Positions 16,377 through 24,539 of a stretch of DNA of 64,000 nt are shown in pieces. The first letter of the stretch is position 1, and each line of letters begins with the position of its first letter. The DNA lies in contig JBJKYL010000014.1 in the NCBI GenBank assembly GCA_045561055.1, positions 89,630-153,629 on the forward strand. Reading direction: 5' to 3'. The notes under the pieces were generated by a model. That model made no database searches. It was given only the letters and a program-made list of their open reading frames with translations, and was not told the origin of the DNA. The stretch is from SMWC01 sp045561055. GTDB lineage: Bacteria > Pseudomonadota > Gammaproteobacteria > Steroidobacterales > Rariloculaceae. Both the position numbers and the translations under genes were made by a program.

Positions 16377-18345
16377 CGGGACCGGGTTGGCCGTTTTCGA
16401 TAGCCGGCGGTATTGTGGTAACTGTATCCGGTGAGTTGATTGCAGGTAACAATGGTCGTTCAGCATCTCTCATGAGTGTGACGTCATTCTCTGCATTTTG
16501 TAGCTGCAAATCTCTGATGTAGCGATATTTTGCATCGGTCTCGAAACTTGCCTGAATACTGTCTCGTAGAATGGTGGGGCGAATGAATACCATAAGATTC
16601 GTTTTAACTTTTTCCGCAGTGCGCGCGCGGAAGAGCCAGCCCAAACCGGGAACGCGGCCGAGGAGTGGAACGCGTTGTTCGCTCTCGCGGAGCTGGTCGT
16701 CGATTAGACCGCCCAGCACGAGAATCTGTTGATCTTCCACGAAAACTGAGGTGGTAATCGTTCTATTATTCGTGACCAGATCGACTGCGCCTGAGGCTCC
16801 ACTACTGATGCTAGAGGTTTCTTGCTCTATGGTGAGTTTCACGCCACTACCCGAGTCAATTTGCGGAGTAATCCTAAGGCTAGTCCCTACTTCCTCACGT
16901 TGAATCGTTTGGAAAGGATTTACGGAACCGGCGACCGTACCGGTATTAGAGTAACTTCCAGTTAAGAAGGGGACTTCCTGGCCTACTCTAATCTGAGCCT
17001 CTTCATTATCAAGCGTTACGATTGATGGTGTAGATATAATATTAGTGGTAGCGTCTCCGCGTAGTGCGCTCAAGACAGCGGCCCAGCTTGTACTGCTGTC
17101 CCGGATCTGTCCTACTGCTAGCACCGCGCCTTCAGGAACTGCCGATAGGTTTGGTGTGCCACCGGTGGTGGCAGAGCCAAGTTGAACGATACCGGGCGTG
17201 GTCGAGCTGAAGTTCGTTAAGCCGATTGGTGTGCTCGAACTACTACCTTCCGTGACCCAACTTACGCCAAATGATCCAGCTGCATCTTCGCTAACCTCGA
17301 CGATTATTGCATCCACCTTCACCTGTGCTCGTGGAATATCTAGTCGATCGATCACCGACGTCATGTCCTGTAGAATATTCGCTGGCGCATTTATGATAAG
17401 CGCGTTGGTTCCAGCATCAGACCAGATACTTACTCCCTCTGTTGACCCGCCAGAAATGCCGTCGGCGCTGCCGCTGGTCGTAAACTGAGTCTGTAACTTG
17501 ATCGCAAGGTCTTCGGCATCGGCATAATCTAGGTAACGTACACGTGTGTCGCCACCGTCTTCGTTTGGTGTATCCAAATGCGCTACAAGTGCGCGGTATC
17601 GAAGCCGGCTACCCATATTGCCGCTGATAAGTACGCTATTCGTTCGGTCGTCCGCTGCGATTTGGGCTGCTGGTGCTCCCCCCGCAGCCGCAGCCGCTTG
17701 GTTTAGCGTTGTCAGCATGCGGACGACCTCTGTAGCAGATGCATTCTCCAAACGAATAACTTCGATGTCTTCATCGCCTGCCTGATCCATTCTTGCGACG
17801 ATATTGAGCATGCGATTCACGTTGCTCGCGCGATCCGAGATAATAAGGATGTTCGATGTTGGGTGTGCGGCTAGATGGCCATATTGTGGTATTAGCGGAC
17901 GCAGTATCGGCACGAGTTGCGCTGCGCCTATATTTTCAAGCGTAACGGTCTGAGTTACAAACCGATCGCCATCAGACCCAGGCACGGATCCGGGTAGTTG
18001 CCGCGCGTTTGCGTCAGGTACGATTTTGACGATGTCACCCGAGTCCATCGCGGCATAACCGTGAACCTGGAGCGTTGAGAGAAATGCATCATAAAATGCT
18101 TCAGGGGACATTGGTGAATAGGACAGTAGAGTAACCTGAGCGCGTACACGTGGATCTACCAAGAAATTTCTTCCCGTCACCTCGCCGACTGCTTCAATTA
18201 TTTGTCGGATATCGGCCTCGCGATAGTTGGGCATGATCTGAGGTCCAGCATCCTGTGCGAGAGAATGAGTCACGCTGCTGAGTGCTAGCAGGCCCCCTAA
18301 TGTCATAGCCGAAAGTTTGTCTCGCATCGTGTCGTATCTTTTCAC
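16366..18345 (-). CDS. gspD: Type II secretion outer-membrane secretin GspD
   Basis: Forms the outer-membrane exit channel. The 659-residue precursor has a signal peptide ending near HSLAQ and the N0 domain (NYREADIRQIIEAVGEVTG). N1-N3 repeats follow (ENIGAAQLVPILRPLI, ENASATEVVRMLTTLN, VRYLDYADAEDLAIKL). The secretin core carries VPLLGRVPGLGWLFR. An in-frame ATG six codons in (18327) is an alternative start that leaves a neater signal sequence. It lies between gspC and gspE in the standard order. Confidence 0.95.
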   Translation of the reverse strand: MKRYDTMRDKLSAMTLGGLLALSSVTHSLAQDAGPQIMPNYREADIRQIIEAVGEVTGRNFLVDPRVRAQVTLLSYSPMSPEAFYDAFLSTLQVHGYAAMDSGDIVKIVPDANARQLPGSVPGSDGDRFVTQTVTLENIGAAQLVPILRPLIPQYGHLAAHPTSNILIISDRASNVNRMLNIVARMDQAGDEDIEVIRLENASATEVVRMLTTLNQAAAAAGGAPAAQIAADDRTNSVLISGNMGSRLRYRALVAHLDTPNEDGGDTRVRYLDYADAEDLAIKLQTQFTTSGSADGISGGSTEGVSIWSDAGTNALIINAPANILQDMTSVIDRLDIPRAQVKVDAIIVEVSEDAAGSFGVSWVTEGSSSSTPIGLTNFSSTTPGIVQLGSATTGGTPNLSAVPEGAVLAVGQIRDSSTSWAAVLSALRGDATTNIISTPSIVTLDNEEAQIRVGQEVPFLTGSYSNTGTVAGSVNPFQTIQREEVGTSLRITPQIDSGSGVKLTIEQETSSISSGASGAVDLVTNNRTITTSVFVEDQQILVLGGLIDDQLRESEQRVPLLGRVPGLGWLFRARTAEKVKTNLMVFIRPTILRDSIQASFETDAKYRYIRDLQLQNAENDVTLMRDAERPLLPAINSPDTVTTIPPAIENGQPGPDGG

Positions 18346-18382
18346 GGTTATTTCCTACAGTTTGCTGCGTCGCTACGCTTTA

Positions 18383-19297
18383 CTAGTTATCGTTTGCTAG
18401 ATCAGCCAGTTGACTTGTGTCAATAGCCAATACTTCCGGTTGACCGTTACGGATGATGGTTACATTTGCTATTGTAGCTTCGGCCAACGCCTCGAACACT
18501 AATAAGCTGCGGCTTGGGTCTGTTAGTGCTGTGCCGTTGATGTCGGTAACGACGTCGCCGGGCTGGAGTCCGAGTGCATCGAATTGACTCTGCGCCTGAC
18601 CGGGATTGACTCTGAAGCCAATCATTTGGCCCTGTTCGATCTGAGGTTGAAACCGCAGTACATCAGTAATGCGTGAGACATTTTGAACGATAACATCCTG
18701 TAGAGAAGACGGAGCGGGTGCCGGTAGCGCAGAACTCAGCGGAACTGTAGCGGTTACAGCATTGGCCGAGATATCTTTCGGTAGGCGCAGCGTCTCTAGA
18801 TTTCCCAGTCGATTGAGAATGATACGATCGCCATATACGGCGTGCAGCATTGTTCCGTTGCTTCCCTCTATCAAATCACCAATATAGTAGGTCTTTTCTT
18901 GAGCCTGGCTATCCGTAATGATTGCCCAGCCGCTGTCGCTATCCTCGGTGGACATGATACCGCGTAGTTCGAGGTTCAGGTCGGTTTCCGGCAGTTCAAC
19001 TACCGATTTTAGGACTGGCGGAGTTGTTGCCGAAGGCTCACCGAATAGATGCCTATCAGAGATAGCAGCTAAATTTAAGTCGGTCGAGACAGGTCCAGAA
19101 ATTGCCTCATTGACCAGTGGAGGTGGAGAGTTCAGGGGCGTTCCCGGAATAAGCACCCACGTAAGCTCAGCCAGCTTGCCGGCGAGCACTATAATCAGCA
19201 AGGCGCACACAACGGAAGGCAGATAGCGATTTGCAGCTCTCGCTAACTCCTCGGGCGGGCGCTCCTTCCATCGGAGGAAATGTTTCGCGACGTCCAT
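18383..19297 (-). CDS. gspC: Type II secretion protein GspC
   Basis: Inner-membrane component that links the platform to the secretin. The 304-residue protein has one N-terminal membrane segment (about residues 27-50, PSVVCALLIIVLAGKLAEL) and a homology region (about 75-165) that includes LRGIMSTEDSDSGWAII. The C-terminal PDZ-like domain contains IGFRVNPGQAQSQFDALGLQ. It is the first gene of the leftward gspCDEF set; genes G to N are not in the window. Confidence 0.92.
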   Translation of the reverse strand: MDVAKHFLRWKERPPEELARAANRYLPSVVCALLIIVLAGKLAELTWVLIPGTPLNSPPPLVNEAISGPVSTDLNLAAISDRHLFGEPSATTPPVLKSVVELPETDLNLELRGIMSTEDSDSGWAIITDSQAQEKTYYIGDLIEGSNGTMLHAVYGDRIILNRLGNLETLRLPKDISANAVTATVPLSSALPAPAPSSLQDVIVQNVSRITDVLRFQPQIEQGQMIGFRVNPGQAQSQFDALGLQPGDVVTDINGTALTDPSRSLLVFEALAEATIANVTIIRNGQPEVLAIDTSQLADLANDN

Positions 19298-19476
19298 CGA
19301 TCCCTTTTGGAACCCCGTGGCTTGTCAGCCTCGTTAATAATAGGGACGCAGAGCGGACGGCACAAGTTACTGAGATAGTAGTTTTAGTACTATTTTGAGC
19401 ATCTATGGGTGAAATTCTACCTATATGCTCGCTCGCTCCCTTTAAATTCGGTCAGAAGGACAGATAATATTGATCT

Positions 19477-19806
19477 ATGGCAGAAGATCCTAAGAAACTT
19501 AGCGAAGACGATGGCTATGGGTTGGTTCTTGAAGAAGCGCGCTCGCGGCTTAAGAAACCATCATTATTTCGGGTTGTTCTGTTGAATGATGACTACACAC
19601 CTATGCAATTTGTGGTTCAGGTGTTACAAACGATTTTCTCAATGGATCGATCTAGTGCGACCCGTGTGATGCTTGAGGTGCATACTAAGGGCAAAGGTAG
19701 TTGCGGGGTGTACACTTTCGAGATCGCAGAGACTAAAGTGGCCCAAGTAATTGGACTGGCGCAGCAACAGCAGCACCCGCTTTTGTGCACGATGGAAGAA
19801 CTCTAA
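19477..19806 (+). CDS. clpS: ClpS adaptor for N-degron substrates
   Basis: Recognises destabilising N-terminal residues and delivers substrates to ClpAP. The 109-residue protein has a flexible N-terminal tail and the core LNDDYTPMQFVVQVL, including the conserved substrate-pocket region (NDDYTPM) and the second half VHTKGKGSCGVYTFEIAETK. The stop overlaps the clpA start by one base (TAATG), so translation is probably coupled. Confidence 0.96.
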   Translation: MAEDPKKLSEDDGYGLVLEEARSRLKKPSLFRVVLLNDDYTPMQFVVQVLQTIFSMDRSSATRVMLEVHTKGKGSCGVYTFEIAETKVAQVIGLAQQQQHPLLCTMEEL

Positions 19807-22097
19807 TGTTGTCGAGCGAACTTGAATATTGCCTTAACGAAGCGTTTCAAAAAGCGCGGGAAGCTCAGCATGAGTTTATAACAGTCGAGCATCTTCTACT
19901 TGCATTATGCGACACGCCGCAAGTGACGGAAATTCTCAACGCTTGCAGCACAGACGTAGGTCAGCTTCGAAGTGATTTAATAGAATTTGTTATGGAATCT
20001 ACGCCCCGATTAACAGTGGGTGATGATGAGGACGAAGTGGACGTGCAGCCAACACTAGGTTTCCAGCGCGTGCTACAACGATCCGTATTTCACGTGCAAT
20101 CCAGCGGTCACAAGGAAGTTACGCCGACAAATATTTTGGTAGCTATCTTCAGTGAGAAGCAATCGCAGGCCGTGTACCTTCTGGGTCTGCATGACGTTGC
20201 TCGGCTAGATGTTGTGAATTATATCTCGCACGGCTTTTTGAGTTTGAAGGAAAATCGGGATGAGGGCGGTGAGGAAAACGATACTGTAGACGCTGATCGC
20301 TCAGATACCGAGACAAGTGCTCTTGACCGTTTTACGACAAATCTTAACGTGCAGGCGGAAGAAGGTCGTATCGACCCGTTAATTGGTCGCGCATTAGAAA
20401 TCGAACGCACAGTGCAAATCCTCTGCCGGCGTCGTAAGAATAATCCCCTCTATGTAGGCGAAGCCGGAGTTGGTAAGACTGCGCTTGCAGAGGGACTTGC
20501 GCGGCTGATCACCGAAAAAAATGTTCCGGAGATTCTTAGGGATTGCACTATTTACGCGCTAGATATGGGATCGTTGGTTGCAGGAACGAAATATCGCGGC
20601 GATTTCGAAAAGCGTTTTAAGAATGTCGTTTCGGAACTCAAACGGAAGCCGGGCGCTATTCTCTTTATAGATGAGGTACATACAGTGATTGGCGCTGGTG
20701 CGGCGTCTGGCGGCGTTATGGATGCGTCTAATCTCATTAAGCCCGTTCTTGCTAATGGCGATTTACGCTGTATCGGCTCTACGACCTACGCTGAGTTTCG
20801 TGGAATCTTCGAAAAAGACCACGCATTGGCTCGGCGGTTTCAAAAAATAGAGGTTGTCGAACCGAGTATTACGGAAACGATAGAGATACTCCGCGGAATA
20901 AAAACGCGCTTCGAAGACCATCATGATGTGCGCTACGATGAAGATGCCCTTGAGGCAGCAGCAGAGTTGTCTAGCAAACATATAAACGATCGTTATTTGC
21001 CAGATAAAGCAATTGATGTGATCGACGAAGCTGGTGCTAATAGAAGGTTACAGCCTGAAGCAGAGCGGCAGAAAATCGTCGACCTACAGCTCATCCAGAA
21101 TATAGTTGCGAAGATAGCGCGTATTCCGCCGAGAACTGTTTCGGCATCGGATAGGGACGTCCTGCGGAATCTCGAGCGGGATTTGAAGCTCGTTATCTTC
21201 GGGCAGGATAAGGCGATTGGCGCGCTGTCATCAGCTATTAAGATGTCGAGATCGGGTCTTAGAGACGAGCACCGTCCTGTTGGTTCGTTTCTGTTCTCAG
21301 GACCTACGGGGGTGGGCAAGACGGAGGTCACCCGGCAACTCGCAATGACGATGGGTGTAGAACTTGTCCGCTTCGACATGTCGGAATATATGGAGCGTCA
21401 TACTGTCTCTCGTTTGATCGGGGCACCGCCAGGTTACGTTGGTTTCGACCAAGGCGGGCTCATGACCGAAGCTGTGACAAAGAACCCGCATTGTGTCGTA
21501 TTGTTAGATGAGATAGAGAAAGCACATCCTGAGGTTTTTAATTTGCTACTGCAGGTTATGGATCATGGCGTCCTAACCGATAATAATGGGCGCAAGGCCG
21601 ATTTCCGTAACGTAACACTAGTCATGACTACCAATGCGGGAGCACAGGAGACGAGCCGGGCTTCAGTTGGTTTTACTCTTCAAGATCATTCTAGTGATGC
21701 GATGAGAGTCATAAAGAAGATGTTTTCGCCGGAGTTTCGTAATCGTCTCGACGCGATTATCCAATTTGAGCCGCTCAATGAGACTTCGATTGCACGCGTG
21801 GTCGATAAGTTAATTGTGGAGCTCGAAACTCAGCTCGATAAAACAGATGTCACTATCGAATTGGAGCCCGCTGCGCGCACCTGGATCGCGGAGCGTGGTT
21901 ACGATAAGAAGATGGGCGCCCGCCCGATGGAGCGTGTGATACAAGAATATATTAAGCGTCCACTAGCCGAAGAATTATTGTTCGGTCAACTGACAGATGG
22001 AGGGCATGTTCGTGTGGACCTGAACCCGGATCAGGATGGGTTAATCCTAATACCCGAGTCTGTGACGAGAAAAATTGAGGACCCAACGGAAAATTAA
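19806..22097 (+). CDS. clpA: ATP-dependent Clp protease ATPase subunit ClpA
   Basis: AAA+ unfoldase that feeds ClpP. From the ATG at 19806 (overlapping the clpS stop) the protein has 763 residues. An N-terminal double Clp repeat comes first, then D1 with Walker A GEAGVGKTAL and Walker B AILFIDEVHT, and D2 with Walker A GPTGVGKTEV and Walker B VLLDEIEKAH. Near the C terminus VGFTLQD occupies the place of the ClpP-docking loop. An ATG 21 bp upstream would read into clpS and is less likely. It faces infA with a 5-bp gap. Confidence 0.97.
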   Translation: MLSSELEYCLNEAFQKAREAQHEFITVEHLLLALCDTPQVTEILNACSTDVGQLRSDLIEFVMESTPRLTVGDDEDEVDVQPTLGFQRVLQRSVFHVQSSGHKEVTPTNILVAIFSEKQSQAVYLLGLHDVARLDVVNYISHGFLSLKENRDEGGEENDTVDADRSDTETSALDRFTTNLNVQAEEGRIDPLIGRALEIERTVQILCRRRKNNPLYVGEAGVGKTALAEGLARLITEKNVPEILRDCTIYALDMGSLVAGTKYRGDFEKRFKNVVSELKRKPGAILFIDEVHTVIGAGAASGGVMDASNLIKPVLANGDLRCIGSTTYAEFRGIFEKDHALARRFQKIEVVEPSITETIEILRGIKTRFEDHHDVRYDEDALEAAAELSSKHINDRYLPDKAIDVIDEAGANRRLQPEAERQKIVDLQLIQNIVAKIARIPPRTVSASDRDVLRNLERDLKLVIFGQDKAIGALSSAIKMSRSGLRDEHRPVGSFLFSGPTGVGKTEVTRQLAMTMGVELVRFDMSEYMERHTVSRLIGAPPGYVGFDQGGLMTEAVTKNPHCVVLLDEIEKAHPEVFNLLLQVMDHGVLTDNNGRKADFRNVTLVMTTNAGAQETSRASVGFTLQDHSSDAMRVIKKMFSPEFRNRLDAIIQFEPLNETSIARVVDKLIVELETQLDKTDVTIELEPAARTWIAERGYDKKMGARPMERVIQEYIKRPLAEELLFGQLTDGGHVRVDLNPDQDGLILIPESVTRKIEDPTEN

Positions 22098-22102
22098 GTA
22101 GC

Positions 22103-22321
22103 TTAGCGTGAACGGTAGATGATGCGGCCCTTGCTAAGGTCGTATGGCGTTAACTCAACAGTGACGTTATCGCCCTTGAGTATTCGAATATAGTTCTTGC
22201 GCATCTTGCCCGAAATATGGGCGGTGACGGTATGGCTATTCTCGAGCTCTACACGAAAAGTCGTATTCGGTAGCATTTCCGAAACTACGCCTTCCATCTG
22301 GATTGCTTCTTCTTTGGCCAT
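22103..22321 (-). CDS. infA: Translation initiation factor IF-1
   Basis: OB-fold protein that binds the ribosomal A site during initiation. The 72 residues, starting MAKEEAIQMEG, match the family length exactly. Internal HISGKMRKNYIRILKGDNV and the final SKGRIIYR are diagnostic. It is convergent with clpA and upstream of nothing but aat on the same strand, the same neighbourhood as in E. coli. Confidence 0.98.
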   Translation of the reverse strand: MAKEEAIQMEGVVSEMLPNTTFRVELENSHTVTAHISGKMRKNYIRILKGDNVTVELTPYDLSKGRIIYRSR

Positions 22322-22410
22322 ATTGTGTTGCCATCCTATTTACTACGGCGCCGAATTGTTGCATATCCCTTAAGCTTCCCGCAACGATTCAGCTTGATCT
22401 AATAGGTTAT

Positions 22411-23208
22411 TTAAGAAACTGATCCCCGCCGGTCACTGAAGACTTGAAAATCCTGTGTCCACGAGTGAGGACTACCCGCAGGGTCGCAGAGATTATTAAG
22501 TTGTTGTAGGAATTCATTTCTGGGGAGGGTTGTCGCTCCGAGTGTTTGTAGATGATTAGACCAGATCTGGCAATCTAGCAGTTCAAAACCAGCATCCTTT
22601 AGAAATTCGATAGCTGTAATTAGCGCGATTTTAGATGCGTTTGAAATACTTGAGAACATTGATTCGCCGAAAAACACTTGTCCAATGCCGATGCCATACA
22701 GACCGCCAACCAGCGCATTATCATGCCATGCCTCGAACGAGTGTGCCCAGCCAAGTTCGTGCAGTGTCTCATAAGCGATGCGCATATCCGTTGTGATCCA
22801 GGTGCCACTGGAATGGTTTCGTGGCCTAGCGCAGCTTTCGATGACGGATGAAAATGCCTTGTCGCAGCTGAAGGTTAGTTCTGAGCGCCTTCGAGTCCGT
22901 TGCAGGCGGCGTGAGATGTGGAGATTATCTGGCCATAACACGGTACGCGGATCGGGAGACCACCATAAGATTGGTTGATCTAGTTCATACCACGGAAATA
23001 TCCCACTAACGTACGCTGTCAGCAATCGTTGCGGACTGAGATCGCCGCCGCTTGCAAGAAGCCCGTTAGGTTCGGTTAGAGCTTCATCGAGCGGTGGAAA
23101 CGCGTTGCGCTCATCGTTATCAGTAAGCCATCGTGGCCCGCTCAATTCTGGTTTGCTCCAGTGAAAAATAAGGCGCTCATGATCGTAGGTCTCGTCGATA
23201 GGGAACAT
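22411..23208 (-). CDS. aat: Leucyl/phenylalanyl-tRNA-protein transferase
   Basis: Adds Leu or Phe to proteins with N-terminal Lys or Arg, creating the N-degrons that ClpS recognises. The 265-residue protein contains the family blocks NGLLASGGDLSPQRLLTAY, GIFPWYELDQPILWWSPDPR and WAHSFEAWHDNALVGGLYGI. FGESMFSSISNASKIAL and LLDCQIWSNHL follow. Its 5' end overlaps the upstream GNAT-like gene by 32 bp. Clustering with clpS, clpA and infA keeps the whole N-degron route together. Confidence 0.96.
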   Translation of the reverse strand: MFPIDETYDHERLIFHWSKPELSGPRWLTDNDERNAFPPLDEALTEPNGLLASGGDLSPQRLLTAYVSGIFPWYELDQPILWWSPDPRTVLWPDNLHISRRLQRTRRRSELTFSCDKAFSSVIESCARPRNHSSGTWITTDMRIAYETLHELGWAHSFEAWHDNALVGGLYGIGIGQVFFGESMFSSISNASKIALITAIEFLKDAGFELLDCQIWSNHLQTLGATTLPRNEFLQQLNNLCDPAGSPHSWTQDFQVFSDRRGSVS

Positions 23209-24322
23209 GTGCAGTAAGTTCGTTCATATATGCTTCGACGTGTTGGCGTTCCCGATCGAGAAAATCTGCGACAGCGTTGTTGAAGGTTGGGTCTATGATC
23301 CAATGATTCGACCAGGTTGTGGTGGGGTTGAAGCCGCGGCTGATTTTGTGCTCGCCCTGCGTGCCAGGCTCGAAATAACTCAATCCTTCTCTTATGCAGT
23401 AGTCGATGCCCTGGTAGTAACAGGTTTCGAAATGCAGACTATGAAAATCAGCGAGACTACCCCAGTACCGCCCATAGAGGGTATCGTTGCTGCGGAAACA
23501 AATAGCCGCCGCGATCGGCTGTCGTTTAAAACGGCCGAGGATGACGATAAGGTTTTCGGGCATAGTTTCCGCTATTTCGGCGAAAAACTTTCGATTCAGA
23601 TAGGGATTGCGGCCCCGACGAAAAAACGTGTGCGAGTAAAAGTTGAAAACAGTTTCCCACTCTTCGGCTGAAAGCTCGTTAGCGTTCAGATGTTCGAATA
23701 GAATACCGGCTTCGCTAATACGGCGTCTCTCGCGCCTCACTTTCTTTCGTTTTGAGGAGTTAAACCGACCAAGAAAGTCATCGAAACTCCGGTAGTCATA
23801 GTTATTCCAGTGGAATTGGTAGCTTTTCCGTGTCAGTAGCCCTCTAGCCTCGAGATAGTTGCGCTCAGATTCGGTCGGGAAAAGCACGTGGAGGGATGAC
23901 ACCCCTAGTTCGTTACCGAGTTCTCGAGCGGCATTAAGAAGTTTTGTGGCGATGGATGAAAAATCTGTCTGTATCCTCACCATGAACCGTTGCCCGGTAG
24001 CTGGCGTAAATGGGACGGCACAGACTAGCTTGGGATAGTAGGATAGGCCCGCTTGTGCGTAAGCGTCTGCCCAGCTCCAATCGAAGATAAATTCGCCTTG
24101 AGAATCGTGCTTGAGATATAGAGGTAATGCTCCCAGTAATTCGCCATCGCCGATGACTGTGAGATAATTCGGCTGCCAAGATGTGCCTACGCCAACACAG
24201 CCGGATCGTTCCAATGCAGCTAGAAATTCATGCCGGAGGAACGGCGAATCTCCTGCGAGAGCGTTCCAGGCGGCGGCCTCGAGGCTCGAGATTTCGCTAT
24301 GGCGTCGGTGCGTAAGTTTCAT
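23177..24322 (-). CDS. GNAT/FemX-like protein (DUF482, COG3146 type)
   Basis: Member of the family often annotated as peptidogalycan biosynthesis/recognition or GNAT N-acetyltransferase; the true substrate is unknown. The 381-residue protein has no signal peptide. Recognisable blocks are SPFLRHEFLAALERSG near the N terminus, FDWSWADAYAQAG, SSLHVLFPTESE and, near the C terminus, YFEPGTQGEHKISRGF. It overlaps aat by 32 bp and is probably co-transcribed with it, an arrangement common in proteobacteria, which may hint at use of aminoacyl-tRNA. Confidence 0.82.
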   Translation of the reverse strand: MKLTHRRHSEISSLEAAAWNALAGDSPFLRHEFLAALERSGCVGVGTSWQPNYLTVIGDGELLGALPLYLKHDSQGEFIFDWSWADAYAQAGLSYYPKLVCAVPFTPATGQRFMVRIQTDFSSIATKLLNAARELGNELGVSSLHVLFPTESERNYLEARGLLTRKSYQFHWNNYDYRSFDDFLGRFNSSKRKKVRRERRRISEAGILFEHLNANELSAEEWETVFNFYSHTFFRRGRNPYLNRKFFAEIAETMPENLIVILGRFKRQPIAAAICFRSNDTLYGRYWGSLADFHSLHFETCYYQGIDYCIREGLSYFEPGTQGEHKISRGFNPTTTWSNHWIIDPTFNNAVADFLDRERQHVEAYMNELTAHVPYRRDLRS

Positions 24323-24501
24323 AGGTTTTTCGAGTAGCTATTCGTCTTGAAGACTGGTTGGTGTGTTAATAGGGCATACTATAACTAGTTCGAATGTCCG
24401 CATCAGGAATGTGCTCAAAGAATCACAGGAGATTTTTAAACATCCGGATCTTGCGTAATCTGATAAATCAATCGAGGGGGCTAATATTCTCTGAGTCTAT
24501 G

Positions 24502-24507
24502 TATAAT
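24502..24507 (+). promoter_or_regulatory. Candidate -10 box of ftsK promoter
   Basis: A consensus TATAAT preceded directly by TG lies 32 bp before the ftsK TTG start. No good -35 hexamer is present at the right spacing, so the site is tentative. No SOS box was seen here, although ftsK is SOS-inducible in E. coli. Confidence 0.35.
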
Positions 24508-24539
24508 CAGCATCTTAACAGAACATTCTCGGGTAAAAC

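Noticed and set aside
24323..24539. SOS box upstream of ftsK
   Set aside because: No CTG-N10-CAG site was found, although E. coli ftsK is SOS-regulated.
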